Below, one piece after another: positions 51,910 to 59,988 of a stretch of DNA of 64,000 nucleotides. Every line of letters begins with the position of its first letter. Within the stretch, counting starts at the first letter, position 1. The notes under the pieces were generated by a model. The model saw only the letters and a list, made by a program, of their open reading frames with translations. It was not told the origin of the DNA and made no database searches. A program made the position numbers and the translations under genes. This DNA comes from Paracoccus alcaliphilus (GTDB lineage Bacteria > Pseudomonadota > Alphaproteobacteria > Rhodobacterales > Rhodobacteraceae), in NCBI RefSeq assembly GCF_028553725.1, contig NZ_CP067125.1:62001-126000 (forward strand), written 5' to 3'.

Positions 51910-52428
51910 TCAATGCCCCGCATGTTCATCGACTGCCGCGCCATGCGCGTGATCGTCGGCGGCATTGAACGGGCCGATCTGCAAGGGCAGGGTCACCTCG
52001 CCCGATTGCTGAAAGCTGAGCGTGACCTCGACCTCTTCGCCCTCGACCAGAGGCTGGTTCAACCGCATGAACATCAGGTGCAGCCCACCGGGCCGCAGAT
52101 CGACACGCTCACCCGCGGGCAGGGGCACCCCGTCGGGCAATTCGCGCATCTTCATCACGTCGCCGTCGATCATCATCTCGTGGATTTCCATCTTGCCCGC
52201 CACGGCAGAGGACGCACCCAGCAGCCTGTCATCCTGCGCGCCCGCATTCTCGATGGACATGAACCCACCGGCCACCGGCGCATTCGGCAGCGTGGCCCGC
52301 GCGAAAGCCGAAGTGATGGTCAGATCACCGGCCTGCCATTCCTCATCGGCGGCGTGGTCATGCGCCCATGCGGCGGGGGCGATCAGCGCCGCGACGGCCA
52401 TCAGGGCAAAAAATTGCTGTTTCAGCAT
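51910..52428 (-). CDS. Periplasmic copper chaperone PCuAC
   Basis: The 172-residue protein has a signal peptide (FFALMAVAALIAPAAWAHDH) and the PCuAC copper site: His83, Met94 and the H117-L-M119 pair in GGLHLMFM. The C-terminus is rich in histidine (DDHAHGAAVDEHAGH), a likely second metal-binding tail. It would carry Cu(I) to SCO1 or directly to the oxidase. It is the second gene of a copper operon followed by SCO1 and the PepSY protein. Confidence 0.88.
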   Translation of the reverse strand: MLKQQFFALMAVAALIAPAAWAHDHAADEEWQAGDLTITSAFARATLPNAPVAGGFMSIENAGAQDDRLLGASSAVAGKMEIHEMMIDGDVMKMRELPDGVPLPAGERVDLRPGGLHLMFMRLNQPLVEGEEVEVTLSFQQSGEVTLPLQIGPFNAADDHAHGAAVDEHAGH

Positions 52429-52531
52429 GTTGTATTCTCGTCTGACAAAGAGGGACCGCGCGTCCTGCGCGGATAGGTTCGCGAAGGTCAGCCGGGCAAA
52501 GCCCCGCGCCTTCCGCGATTGCCGGATCGTG

Positions 52532-52894
52532 TCAGATAAGGGTCGGTGGACCTCGGGCGGCGGGGGTCAGAACCTCGGCCCGCCAATCGTGCAGCGGAAT
52601 ATGCAGCGAATATTCGGCCGCCAGTTCCAGCAGAACCGGCGCCGCCCCGGTCGCGGCTGCCGCCGTCAGCGCCGATTGGCCGTGCAGCGCCCAGTCGCAG
52701 GCGACATCGCCGGAATGGTCCTGCCGGTCGTCGCCTGCCGGGGTCAGGGTGCCGTCGGCGGACATGACCATCTCGACCACGCCGGCTCCGGTGCACAGCA
52801 CGACGCGCGGCCCATCGGGGCCGGTATCAATCATCGTACCCTGACCGATCGTTGCGAACATCACGAAGGGCAGGACCAGCAGCCAGCCAAGCAC
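52532..52894 (-). CDS. DUF2946-like small membrane/periplasmic protein (start uncertain)
   Basis: From GTG 52894 the frame encodes 120 residues: a hydrophobic N-terminus (LGWLLVLPFVMFATIGQG) and a cysteine-bearing periplasmic part (VVLCTGAGVVEMVMSADG; HSGDVACDWALHGQ), resembling DUF2946 proteins found beside copper genes. The frame stays open further upstream to 53080, but that part overlaps a strong palindrome and lacks an ATG or ribosome site. A perfect hairpin directly precedes GTG 52894. The function is unknown; context suggests copper handling. Confidence 0.5.
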   Translation of the reverse strand: MLGWLLVLPFVMFATIGQGTMIDTGPDGPRVVLCTGAGVVEMVMSADGTLTPAGDDRQDHSGDVACDWALHGQSALTAAAATGAAPVLLELAAEYSLHIPLHDWRAEVLTPAARGPPTLI

Positions 52895-52915
52895 CCTGCG
52901 AAAGGGTTTCGCAGG
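52895..52915 (-). other. Perfect 9-bp hairpin immediately upstream of the DUF2946-like start
   Basis: On the minus strand CCTGCGAAA-CCC-TTTCGCAGG forms a 9-bp stem with a 3-nt loop, ending directly before GTG 52894. If that GTG is the true start, the stem would mask the ribosome site; otherwise it is a structured piece within the coding frame. Confidence 0.5.
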
Positions 52916-53066
52916 CGACGCGCGGCTGATGATATCCGGGCCTGTGATCGGCAAGGTAATGTCCGCTGACTGATGACCGCCCTGCGATAGCCAGATCCGG
53001 GCGAAAAAGAAAGCGGCAAAATGGTGGCAGCGGGAATCCACATTCGGGACAGAATGGCAAATAAAG

Positions 53067-53084
53067 ACAGGTGAAATCACCTGT
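53067..53084. promoter_or_regulatory. Strong palindromic operator in the copper/MoxR divergent region
   Basis: ACAGGTGAAATCACCTGT has perfect 8-bp arms around AA, extended by TAAA and TTTA outside with one mismatch. It lies between the minus-strand copper genes and the plus-strand MoxR operon (115 bp before MoxR). I do not recognise the regulator. Confidence 0.6.
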
Positions 53085-53199
53085 GTTTATCCGGCCATTC
53101 ATCCCGGAAACTCATACCAAAGTGCGAAAGCAATCCGCTGGCAGGGTCACGGAAACCCTGTCAATCTGTCCCCGAAACACGTCCCCGGGGAGGAGCAGC

Positions 53200-54165
53200 G
53201 TGGCAAAGGATCTGTCGGGGCCGCTGGTTCCCGTCATCGAATTGGCAACACAGGTAGAGCAGGGCCTGATCGGGCATCAGCATCTGGTGCAGCGGCTGAT
53301 GGTGGCGCTGCTGACCGGCGGCCATGTGCTGATCGAGGGCCCGCCCGGCCTGGCCAAGACCCGCGCGGTCAAGCGGCTGGCCGATGGTCTGGCGGGCACA
53401 TTCGCCCGTATCCAGTGCACGCCGGACCTGATGCCTTCGGACATGACCGGCACGCAGGTCTTCCGGCCCGACAGCGGCACGTTCGACTTTCTGCCCGGCC
53501 CGCTGTTTCACGAACTGGTGCTGGTGGATGAAATCAACCGCGCGCCGCCCAAGGTGCAATCCGCGCTGCTTGAGGCGATGGGCGAATCGCAGGTGACGGC
53601 GGGCGGTGTGACCCGCGCCTTGCCCGATCCGTTCATGGTCGTGGCCACGCAGAACTCGATCGAGCACGAAGGCACCTTTCCGCTGCCCGAGGCGCAGCTG
53701 GACCGTTTCCTTCTGCATCTGAACCTGACCCTGCCGGATGCCGGGGCCGAACGCGCGATCCTCGATCTGGTCGAGGATGAGACCCGCAGCGAACCGGCCC
53801 CGCCCGCCACGCAGCTTGGGGCCGAAACGATCCACGCGGCGCGAGATGCGGTGGCGGCGGTGCATCTGGCCCCGGCGCTCAAGGATTTCATCGTGCGGCT
53901 GGTGGTGGCGACCCGCGATGCCGAGGGTCCGCTGGCGGGTCTGGTGGAACATGCGGTCTCGCCACGCGGAACGCTGGCGCTGGCGGCCTCGGTCCGGGGG
54001 CGGGCGGCGCTGCTGGGCCGCGATCACGGCCTGCCCGAGGATGTCGAGGCGCTGGCCGCCGATACGCTGTCGCATCGGCTGATTCCCAGCTGGCGGGCCA
54101 CGTCCGAGGGGTTGGGTTCCCGCGATCTGGTGGCGCGGCTGCTGACCCATATCCGGCCATGGTAG
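53200..54165 (+). CDS. MoxR-family AAA+ ATPase
   Basis: The 321-residue protein has Walker A GPPGLAKT (47-54), Walker B LVDEINRA and the MoxR signature ATQNSIEHEGTFPLPEAQLD. MoxR ATPases act as chaperones that help insert metals or cofactors into partner proteins, working with von Willebrand factor A (VWA) proteins. It starts at GTG 53200 behind GGGGAGGAG and leads a seven-gene operon ending in a BatD-like protein, with a methanol dehydrogenase gene 6 kb further. In mxa operons of methylotrophs the same type is MxaR. Confidence 0.85.
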   Translation: MAKDLSGPLVPVIELATQVEQGLIGHQHLVQRLMVALLTGGHVLIEGPPGLAKTRAVKRLADGLAGTFARIQCTPDLMPSDMTGTQVFRPDSGTFDFLPGPLFHELVLVDEINRAPPKVQSALLEAMGESQVTAGGVTRALPDPFMVVATQNSIEHEGTFPLPEAQLDRFLLHLNLTLPDAGAERAILDLVEDETRSEPAPPATQLGAETIHAARDAVAAVHLAPALKDFIVRLVVATRDAEGPLAGLVEHAVSPRGTLALAASVRGRAALLGRDHGLPEDVEALAADTLSHRLIPSWRATSEGLGSRDLVARLLTHIRPW

Positions 54166-55043
54166 GCCCTGCGGCGGCCGATCCCGCCATCATCAGCACC
54201 GCCTCGCTGATGGCGCTGGAACCGCTGGCGGCGCGGGCCGGGCGCGAAGCCGCGGCATTGGCGGAACGGCCCGGCACCACCGCCACCCGGCGGCGCGGGC
54301 AGGGGCATGAGATCCGCGAGATCCGGCCCTTTGGCGAAGGCGACGACCCCCGCCATATCGACGCCGCCGCGACCGCCCGCACCGGCAGCCCGCAGGTGCG
54401 CAGTTTCCACGAGGACCGCGAACGCAGCCTGCTGCTGATCGCCGACTTCCGCCGCCCGATGCTGTGGGCAACGGCGGGGCCGCTGCGATCCGTCGCGGCG
54501 GCCGAGACGCTGGCTCTGGCCGGCTGGCGGGCCGCGCTGCAAGGTGGCGCGGTGGGCGTGGTGGCGCTGACCGATGCCGGGCCGGATGCGCAGGCGCCGC
54601 GTCCGCGCCATCGGGGCATGGCGCTGGTCGCGGCCTGTCTGGCCCGCGCCCATGCCGCCGCGCTTGACGATGCCGAACGGGCAGCGGGGCAGGGGATCAC
54701 ACCGCCGATCCGCCCGCTGGCCCCCGATCTGGTCCGCGCCGCCCGGCAGGCACCCCCCGGCGCGGGCATCGTGCTGGCCACGGCGCTGGACGATCCGGGC
54801 GAAGATCTGGATGCCGCGCTGGCCGCCCTTGCCGCGCGCGGCCCGCTGCGGCTGATCCTGATCGAGGATCGTTTCGAGACCACCCCCCCGGCCGGGCCCT
54901 TGCCCTATGCCGCGCCCCGGGGCACGGCTTTCGCGCGGTTTTCCGGCCTGGCCGCCGCACGGGCCGCGCGGGCCGCACGTCTGGATCGCCCCGGCATCCG
55001 CGTGCAGCGGCTGTCCTCGGCCCGGCGCGAGGGCGCGACATGA
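54159..55043 (+). CDS. DUF58 domain protein (MxaS-like)
   Basis: The 294-residue protein holds the DUF58 motif around residue 50-90: RGQGHEIREIRPFGEGDD followed by RHIDAAATAR and VRSFHEDRERSLLLIADF. DUF58 proteins have a VWA-like fold and pair with MoxR ATPases. It overlaps MoxR by 7 bases and the next gene by 4, so it is part of the same transcript. MxaS is the counterpart in mxa clusters. Confidence 0.8.
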   Translation: MVGPAAADPAIISTASLMALEPLAARAGREAAALAERPGTTATRRRGQGHEIREIRPFGEGDDPRHIDAAATARTGSPQVRSFHEDRERSLLLIADFRRPMLWATAGPLRSVAAAETLALAGWRAALQGGAVGVVALTDAGPDAQAPRPRHRGMALVAACLARAHAAALDDAERAAGQGITPPIRPLAPDLVRAARQAPPGAGIVLATALDDPGEDLDAALAALAARGPLRLILIEDRFETTPPAGPLPYAAPRGTAFARFSGLAAARAARAARLDRPGIRVQRLSSARREGAT

Positions 55044-55408
55044 CGCCCGAGATCGTCGCCAGCCTGCATCCGCCGCGCCTGCCCGAAGCCTTTGCCGCGC
55101 CGGGCTGGGACGATCTGCTAGCGGCGTTCGGGCTGGGGCTGCTGCTGGCCGCGCTGGTGCTGGCCGTCGCCATGCCCGCGCTGCGCCGCCGCCCGCGCCC
55201 GCCGCGCACCCGCGAACGGATCGCCCTTGCCGCCACGCTGCCCGCGCCCGAGCGTCTGCTGGCGCTGGCCCGGCTGCTGGCGGAACGGGGTGGCGAACTG
55301 CCCGCCGATCAGCGGCAGGCGCTCTATCGCGGGCAGGCGGGCGATCCGGGCCGGATCGAGGCGCTGATCCTGCGCCGCCGCAACAGACCGAAGGGGCGGG
55401 CGGCATGA
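55040..55408 (+). CDS. DUF4381-like small membrane protein
   Basis: The 122-residue protein has a short N-terminal stretch, one membrane segment (LLAAFGLGLLLAALVLAVAM, residues about 28-48) and a basic cytoplasmic tail (ERIALAATLPAPERLLALAR). Such proteins sit between the DUF58 and first VWA gene in many MoxR operons. The function is unknown; it may anchor the complex at the membrane. It overlaps both neighbours by four bases. Confidence 0.65.
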   Translation: MTPEIVASLHPPRLPEAFAAPGWDDLLAAFGLGLLLAALVLAVAMPALRRRPRPPRTRERIALAATLPAPERLLALARLLAERGGELPADQRQALYRGQAGDPGRIEALILRRRNRPKGRAA

Positions 55409-56346
55409 TCGAGCTGGCTTTCCCGGCGGCGCTGTTGTTGTTGCCGCTGCCGTTGCTGGCGCGGCTGCTGCCTGCGCGGGCGGCACATGGGCAGGCGATG
55501 GCGCTGCCCGGCGGCATCGCCGCCACCGCCGTTCCCGCGCCCGGTCCCCGGCGCTGGCAGATGCTGGCGCTGGCGGCGGGCATCTGGCTGTGCCTGTGTC
55601 TGGCGCTGGCGCATCCGCAGCGGATCGTCATGGTCCCCGACCGTAGCGCGTCGGGCCGCAATATCGTCATCACGCTGGATATGTCGGGCAGCATGGCAAC
55701 GCCAGATTTCGCGCTGGAGGGTCAGACCGTCACCCGGCTGGCGGCGGTCAAGCAGGTGGCCGAGGGCTTTATCCGCGCCCGCACCGGCGACCGGATCGGG
55801 CTGGTGATCTTTGCCGACCGCGCCTATGTCGCGGCGCCATTGACCCATGACCTGCGCGCCGTCGCGCTGGCGCTGTCCGAGGCGCAGATCGGCCTCAGCG
55901 GCCGGTCCACCAATATCTCGGACGGACTGGGGCTGGCGCTGCGACGGGTCATGGCCGAGCCCTCGGAATCGAATGTCATCGTGCTGCTGTCGGACGGGCG
56001 CGACACCTCGGCCCGGCTGGATGCGACGGAGGTGGCGGCACTGGCGGCGGAACGCGGCGTGCGTATCCATACCGTCGCGCTTGGCCCCGAAGATCTGGAA
56101 ACCCGCCCCGCTGCCCGCGACGCCGTGGACCTGACCACCCTGCGCGCCATCGCCGAGGCGGCGGACGGACGGACCTTCCGCGTCCGCAGCATGGCCGATC
56201 TGCGGCAGATGGCCGAGGAACTGGACCGGCTGGAGCCGAACCCCTCGGCCCGCCCGCCGGTGGCGCAACCGCAACCACTGTGGATCTGGCCCGCATCCGT
56301 GGCGCTGATCCTGACCATGATCGCCGGACTGGGGGCGCGGGAATGA
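55405..56346 (+). CDS. VWA-domain membrane protein (BatA/MxaC-like)
   Basis: The 313-residue protein has N-terminal membrane segments, a VWA domain with an intact metal-ion-dependent adhesion site (DMSGS, Asp92-Ser94-Ser96; later SGRSTNISDG and VLLSDGRDTS) and a C-terminal membrane helix. This is the BatA layout. It would bind the MoxR ATPase and partner proteins at the membrane. ATG 55405 overlaps the upstream stop; a longer frame reaching back is not real. Confidence 0.8.
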   Translation: MIELAFPAALLLLPLPLLARLLPARAAHGQAMALPGGIAATAVPAPGPRRWQMLALAAGIWLCLCLALAHPQRIVMVPDRSASGRNIVITLDMSGSMATPDFALEGQTVTRLAAVKQVAEGFIRARTGDRIGLVIFADRAYVAAPLTHDLRAVALALSEAQIGLSGRSTNISDGLGLALRRVMAEPSESNVIVLLSDGRDTSARLDATEVAALAAERGVRIHTVALGPEDLETRPAARDAVDLTTLRAIAEAADGRTFRVRSMADLRQMAEELDRLEPNPSARPPVAQPQPLWIWPASVALILTMIAGLGARE

Positions 56347-57275
56347 GCGGTCTTCCGGCCCTGATCCTGCTGCGCCCGTGGTGGCTGCTGGTGCTGCCGC
56401 TGACCCTGCTGGCGGCGATCTGGATGCGCCGGCGGCGGCTGGCGGGCGCATGGGCCGGGGTGATCGAGCCCGCGCTGATGCCCGCGCTGCGCCGCCTTGG
56501 ACTGCTGTCCGATGGTCGCCGCGATCCGGCGGTCGTGTTGCCCTTTGCGGCGGCGGCGCTGCTGGCGCTGGCGCTGTCGGGACCGGCGATGCCGCGGCAG
56601 GGCGCGGTGGAATATCGCGCGCTGGACCCGCTGGTGCTGGCGCTGGATCTGTCGCCCTCGGTCGTCGCGGATCCGCGTGCGCTGGCCGATGCGCAGGCGT
56701 CGGCGGCGACGCTGCTGCAACTGGCGAACGGGCGGCCGGTGGGGATGATGGTCTATGCCGCCGATGCCTATCTGGCCTCGGCGCCGACCTCGGACGCGGA
56801 CAACCTGTCGGGGCTGATCGCGGTTCTGGCCCGCGACACCATGCCGGTGGCGGGCAGCCGTCCCGATATCGCGCTGTCGATGGCGCGCGACCTGTTCGGC
56901 GGGCGCAACGGTCCCGGCATCGGCGGCGCCGATCTGGTGCTGATCTCCGATGGCGGCGGCACCGGCCCGCGCGCCGTCGAGGAAGCCGCGCGACTGGCGA
57001 CCGACGGCGCACGGGTCTGGGCGCTGACCCTGCCGCACGCCGCAGAAGGCGCGCCACCCCCCAACCCCGACGCGCTGGCACAGCTGGCCCGCGCGGGCGG
57101 CGGTGACGCCTTTGCGATGGACGAGGCCTCCGCGCTGATGGACCGCATCGCCGCCAGCCGCACAATCCGCCTTGCGCGCGAAGACATCGCCGGACAGGGT
57201 TTCCGCGATTTCGGCCCCTTCCTTCTGCCCCTCGCGATGCTGGCGATGCTCCCCCTGTTCCGGAGGCGGGGATGA
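56343..57275 (+). CDS. VWA-domain membrane protein (BatB/MxaL-like)
   Basis: The 310-residue protein mirrors the previous one: two N-terminal membrane segments, a VWA domain whose MIDAS reads DLSPS (Asp102-Ser104-Ser106) with ISDGGG later, and a C-terminal helix (FGPFLLPLAMLAMLPLFRRR). It is coupled to BatA-like and TPR-like genes by four-base overlaps on both sides. Confidence 0.8.
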   Translation: MSGLPALILLRPWWLLVLPLTLLAAIWMRRRRLAGAWAGVIEPALMPALRRLGLLSDGRRDPAVVLPFAAAALLALALSGPAMPRQGAVEYRALDPLVLALDLSPSVVADPRALADAQASAATLLQLANGRPVGMMVYAADAYLASAPTSDADNLSGLIAVLARDTMPVAGSRPDIALSMARDLFGGRNGPGIGGADLVLISDGGGTGPRAVEEAARLATDGARVWALTLPHAAEGAPPPNPDALAQLARAGGGDAFAMDEASALMDRIAASRTIRLAREDIAGQGFRDFGPFLLPLAMLAMLPLFRRRG

Positions 57276-57874
57276 GGATCGCGCTGGCACTGGCAGTTGC
57301 AGGCATCATCGCGCTGGCTTTTGCCGGGGCCGCGCCGGTGGCCAAGCTGGCGCTGGCGGCGGGGCTGCCGCAACTGGCCGCGCCACTGCTGCGGGCCGAC
57401 CCCGCCGTTCAGGGCGTGGCGCTGTATCAGGCGGGCGATTACAAGGGCGCGGATGATGCGTTTCGCAGGGCAGGGCGGGGCTCGACCTATAATCGCGGGT
57501 TGTCGCTGGCGGCGACGGGGGATTACCCGTTGTCGCGGGCCTATTTCGACGCGGTGCTGTTCGGCAATCCCGCCGACAGTCAGGCGCGGGAAAACCGCAA
57601 TGCCGTGAACGCGCTGATCCCGCCGAACCGGGGCGAGGCGAACGCGGCGGGCCGCATCGCCGCCACCGTCATTGCCACGCCGGGCGGATCGCCGGTGGAT
57701 GAGATCAAGCGCCTTGGCCGCCCTCTGGACGAAGGCCGCCGCGTCGCCGATGCGGAATGGCTGGCGACGCTGCCCGACGACCCCGGAGAGTTCCTGCGAC
57801 TGCGGCTGGAGGCCGAACAGAACCGCCGCCTGTCGATGGGCCTGACCGCGCCCGAGGTGGGTGACCCATGGTGA
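57272..57874 (+). CDS. TPR-containing protein (BatC-like)
   Basis: The 200-residue protein begins with a signal anchor (ALALAVAGIIALAFAGAA) followed by a tetratricopeptide-like stretch (QGVALYQAGDYKGADDAFRR; NRGLSLAATGDYPLSRAYFD). This matches BatC in position and type, and may correspond to MxaK in mxa operons. It would be a scaffold in the periplasm for the VWA proteins. It overlaps the next gene by 7 bases. Confidence 0.7.
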   Translation: MRIALALAVAGIIALAFAGAAPVAKLALAAGLPQLAAPLLRADPAVQGVALYQAGDYKGADDAFRRAGRGSTYNRGLSLAATGDYPLSRAYFDAVLFGNPADSQARENRNAVNALIPPNRGEANAAGRIAATVIATPGGSPVDEIKRLGRPLDEGRRVADAEWLATLPDDPGEFLRLRLEAEQNRRLSMGLTAPEVGDPW

Positions 57875-58980
57875 TGCGGCTGCTGGCGATGCTGATCCTG
57901 CTGCTGTCGGCGATGCCGCTGCATGCCGAGGGCGATCTGCGCCTGACCATTCTGGCCGATTCCACCGCCTCCCGTCCGGTGGTGGGCGAGATGGTGGCGG
58001 TCACCATCCGCGCCGTCTATGACCGCAAGATCGCCAATGAAAAGCTGGAAATCGACCCGAGCGACGCCTTCGACTGGATCCAGACCCGCGCCGACGACTG
58101 GCGCGAGGAGCGCATCGACGGCGCCCTGCGCATCGTGATGGAGCGGCATCTGGCGATCTGGCCCAAACGCGCGGGTCCGCTGCAATTCGGCCCCGTGCGA
58201 CACCACCTGACAGTGATCGACAAGCAAAGCCAGCGCCGCGATGTGGTGGTTCAGGCCCGGCCTCTGTCCCTGTCGGTGGGTGAATATCCCACGCAGAAGG
58301 GCTGGCATTTCACCGCCCGCAGGCTGGAGCTGACCGAGGATCTGTCAACCGATCCCGCAAGGCTGACCGACGGGCAGGTGGTGACGCGGCGGGTGACTCT
58401 GCGGGCGCTGGGGGCCTTGCCCGAGCATCTGCCGCCGCGTCCGGTGGTGTCGGAAAACTGGCTGATCACCTTCGCCCCGCCGGTCGAGCGCAACCTGATC
58501 CTGACCGACGAGGGCCCCGTCGCCGAAGCCGTCTGGACATGGCAGTTCCGCCCTCATACGGGCGAGCCGGGGGTGCTGGAACCGGTCAAGATCCCGTGGT
58601 TCGACACCGGCCAGCACCGGTTGCAGGTGGTGGAAATCCCGGCGCTGACCATCGGCTATGCCAGCTTCTATACCGGGCAGGCCCCGACCGGGCGGCTGGG
58701 CGGGGCGCAACTGACGGCGCTGGCGGGCAGTATGGGACTGGGTCTGGCACTGGGGCTGGGGCTGGCCGCGTTCCGGCTGGCGCCCGAGATGACGGCTGCG
58801 GGCTGGCGGCGAATCAGCGGGCGGTTTTCGGTTCCTGCTTGGTTCGCCTATCTGCGCGCCCGCCGTCGCGGCGATCTGCTGACCGCGCGGCGCCTGGGTG
58901 AACGGATCGGCCTGTCGCGCGACCGGCTGGCCGCGCTGGAGCGCGCGATCTATGCTCCTGACAACCGGAGGCGGGAATGA
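57868..58980 (+). CDS. BatD-like membrane-anchored periplasmic protein
   Basis: The 370-residue protein has a signal peptide (MRLLAMLILLLSAMPLHAEG), a beta-rich periplasmic region (SRPVVGEMVAVTIRAVYDRK; VTRRVTLRALGALPEHLPP) and a C-terminal membrane helix (LALGLGLAAFRLAPE), the usual BatD layout. BatD-like proteins end Bat/MoxR operons and are thought to help fold exported proteins. It is the last gene of this run. Confidence 0.7.
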   Translation: MVMRLLAMLILLLSAMPLHAEGDLRLTILADSTASRPVVGEMVAVTIRAVYDRKIANEKLEIDPSDAFDWIQTRADDWREERIDGALRIVMERHLAIWPKRAGPLQFGPVRHHLTVIDKQSQRRDVVVQARPLSLSVGEYPTQKGWHFTARRLELTEDLSTDPARLTDGQVVTRRVTLRALGALPEHLPPRPVVSENWLITFAPPVERNLILTDEGPVAEAVWTWQFRPHTGEPGVLEPVKIPWFDTGQHRLQVVEIPALTIGYASFYTGQAPTGRLGGAQLTALAGSMGLGLALGLGLAAFRLAPEMTAAGWRRISGRFSVPAWFAYLRARRRGDLLTARRLGERIGLSRDRLAALERAIYAPDNRRRE

Positions 58981-59315
58981 TTCGGTCATACGCCCAAGGG
59001 CTTGCCGCATATCGGTTGCGCGGCTTGGCCGAATCACAACCGCAACCGCGTGGGAAACCCGCCATCTACGCCATTTGGCCGAATTGCCGGGTGGTCCGGC
59101 ATGGGTCAGACTCTGCCCGAGGAAATGTTCGCGTCGGGCAATGCCGGGTCCTGACCGTGTGGAACGCGACGATCCCCCCGGCAATGGAAAGGACAGGGCG
59201 ACCGCGCCCGCGCCATGCGCCGCGTCGGTCCTTTGCGTGTTTCATCGCAGCGACCGGTCCGCCGCCGCACCCCGTGAACATCTGACAAACAGACAATACC
59301 AAGAGGAGGAACGAC
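58981..59315. other. Intergenic region before the cytochrome gene
   Basis: No convincing gene is seen in these 335 bp. A 102-codon frame starting inside the BatD-like stop has proline/arginine-rich content without any family likeness and is rejected. The last part should hold the cytochrome promoter, with AGGAGG at 59303-59308 before the ATG. Confidence 0.5.
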
Positions 59316-59729
59316 ATGCCCAGCATTCAGCAAGGAATCATCGCCGCAGCCCTGATGGCCGCCTTTGCTTCACCCGTCTTTGCCGATGGCGACGCTGCCA
59401 ATGGCGAAAAGGCTTTCCGCAAATGCGCCGCCTGCCATACCGCGACCGAGGATGGCCCGTCGCGGATCGGCCCGAACCTGTTCGACATCGTGAACCGGCC
59501 CACCGCCGAGGCCGAAGGCTTTGCCTATTCGGACCCGATGGCCGCGCTGGGGGAAGAAGGCCATGTCTGGTCGCCCGAAGAACTGGACAAGTTCCTCGAA
59601 GACCCCAAGGGCATGGTTCCGGGCACCAAGATGGCCTTTCCCGGCGTGAAAAAACCCGAGGAGCGCGCCGACCTGATCGCCTATCTGACCAGCGTCAGCC
59701 CCAGCGCCGGTGAGGCTGCGGCGGAATAA
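59316..59729 (+). CDS. Class I c-type cytochrome (c2/c550-like)
   Basis: The 137-residue protein has a signal peptide (IAAALMAAFASPVFADG), the heme site Cys37-x-x-Cys40-His41 (CAACH) and a probable axial Met106 (GTKMAFPG), all typical of cytochrome c2/c550. Mature size would be about 12 kDa. It lies 260 bp before XoxF in the same direction and may accept electrons from the PQQ enzyme, in place of a classical cL. A terminator follows it, so it forms its own unit. Confidence 0.85.
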   Translation: MPSIQQGIIAAALMAAFASPVFADGDAANGEKAFRKCAACHTATEDGPSRIGPNLFDIVNRPTAEAEGFAYSDPMAALGEEGHVWSPEELDKFLEDPKGMVPGTKMAFPGVKKPEERADLIAYLTSVSPSAGEAAAE

Positions 59730-59753
59730 ACCGCATCCCATCGCCCGACCCCG

Positions 59754-59782
59754 CCGCGTCTTCGCAAGAAGGCGCGGTTTTT
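59754..59782 (+). terminator. Intrinsic terminator after the cytochrome gene
   Basis: CCGCGTCTTC pairs with GAAGGCGCGG (10 bp, one wobble) over a GCAA tetraloop, followed by five T. It separates the cytochrome from xoxF. Confidence 0.85.
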
Positions 59783-59988
59783 CATTGCCCCAAGGTCATA
59801 CTTTCGTGGCGACGGCGGAAGGTTTCGTTGACAAGCGCGCGGTCTGCGCTTCTTTATAAGAGTTGAATAAGAGACGGGCTTGCGCCAGGATGCGAAGAAA
59901 TGGGGGACCCGCCAAGGGTCTTGCGGGGATCAGCATCAATCGGCCGGGCATCGGAACTTGGACGGATCGATTGTCAGGGAGGATGACG

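Noticed and set aside
52532-53080. Full 182-codon reading frame for the DUF2946-like protein
   Set aside because: Its start would lie inside the strong palindrome at 53067-53084 and lacks a ribosome site; the N-terminal part has no membrane or signal character.
58977-59285. 102-codon frame overlapping the BatD-like stop by four bases
   Set aside because: The ATGA overlap looks attractive, but the product has no signal, domain or normal composition, and the cytochrome promoter must lie in this region.
59863-59988. N-terminal extension of XoxF by 42 residues
   Set aside because: The signal peptide begins at 59989, directly behind a perfect ribosome site; the extension has no homology character.
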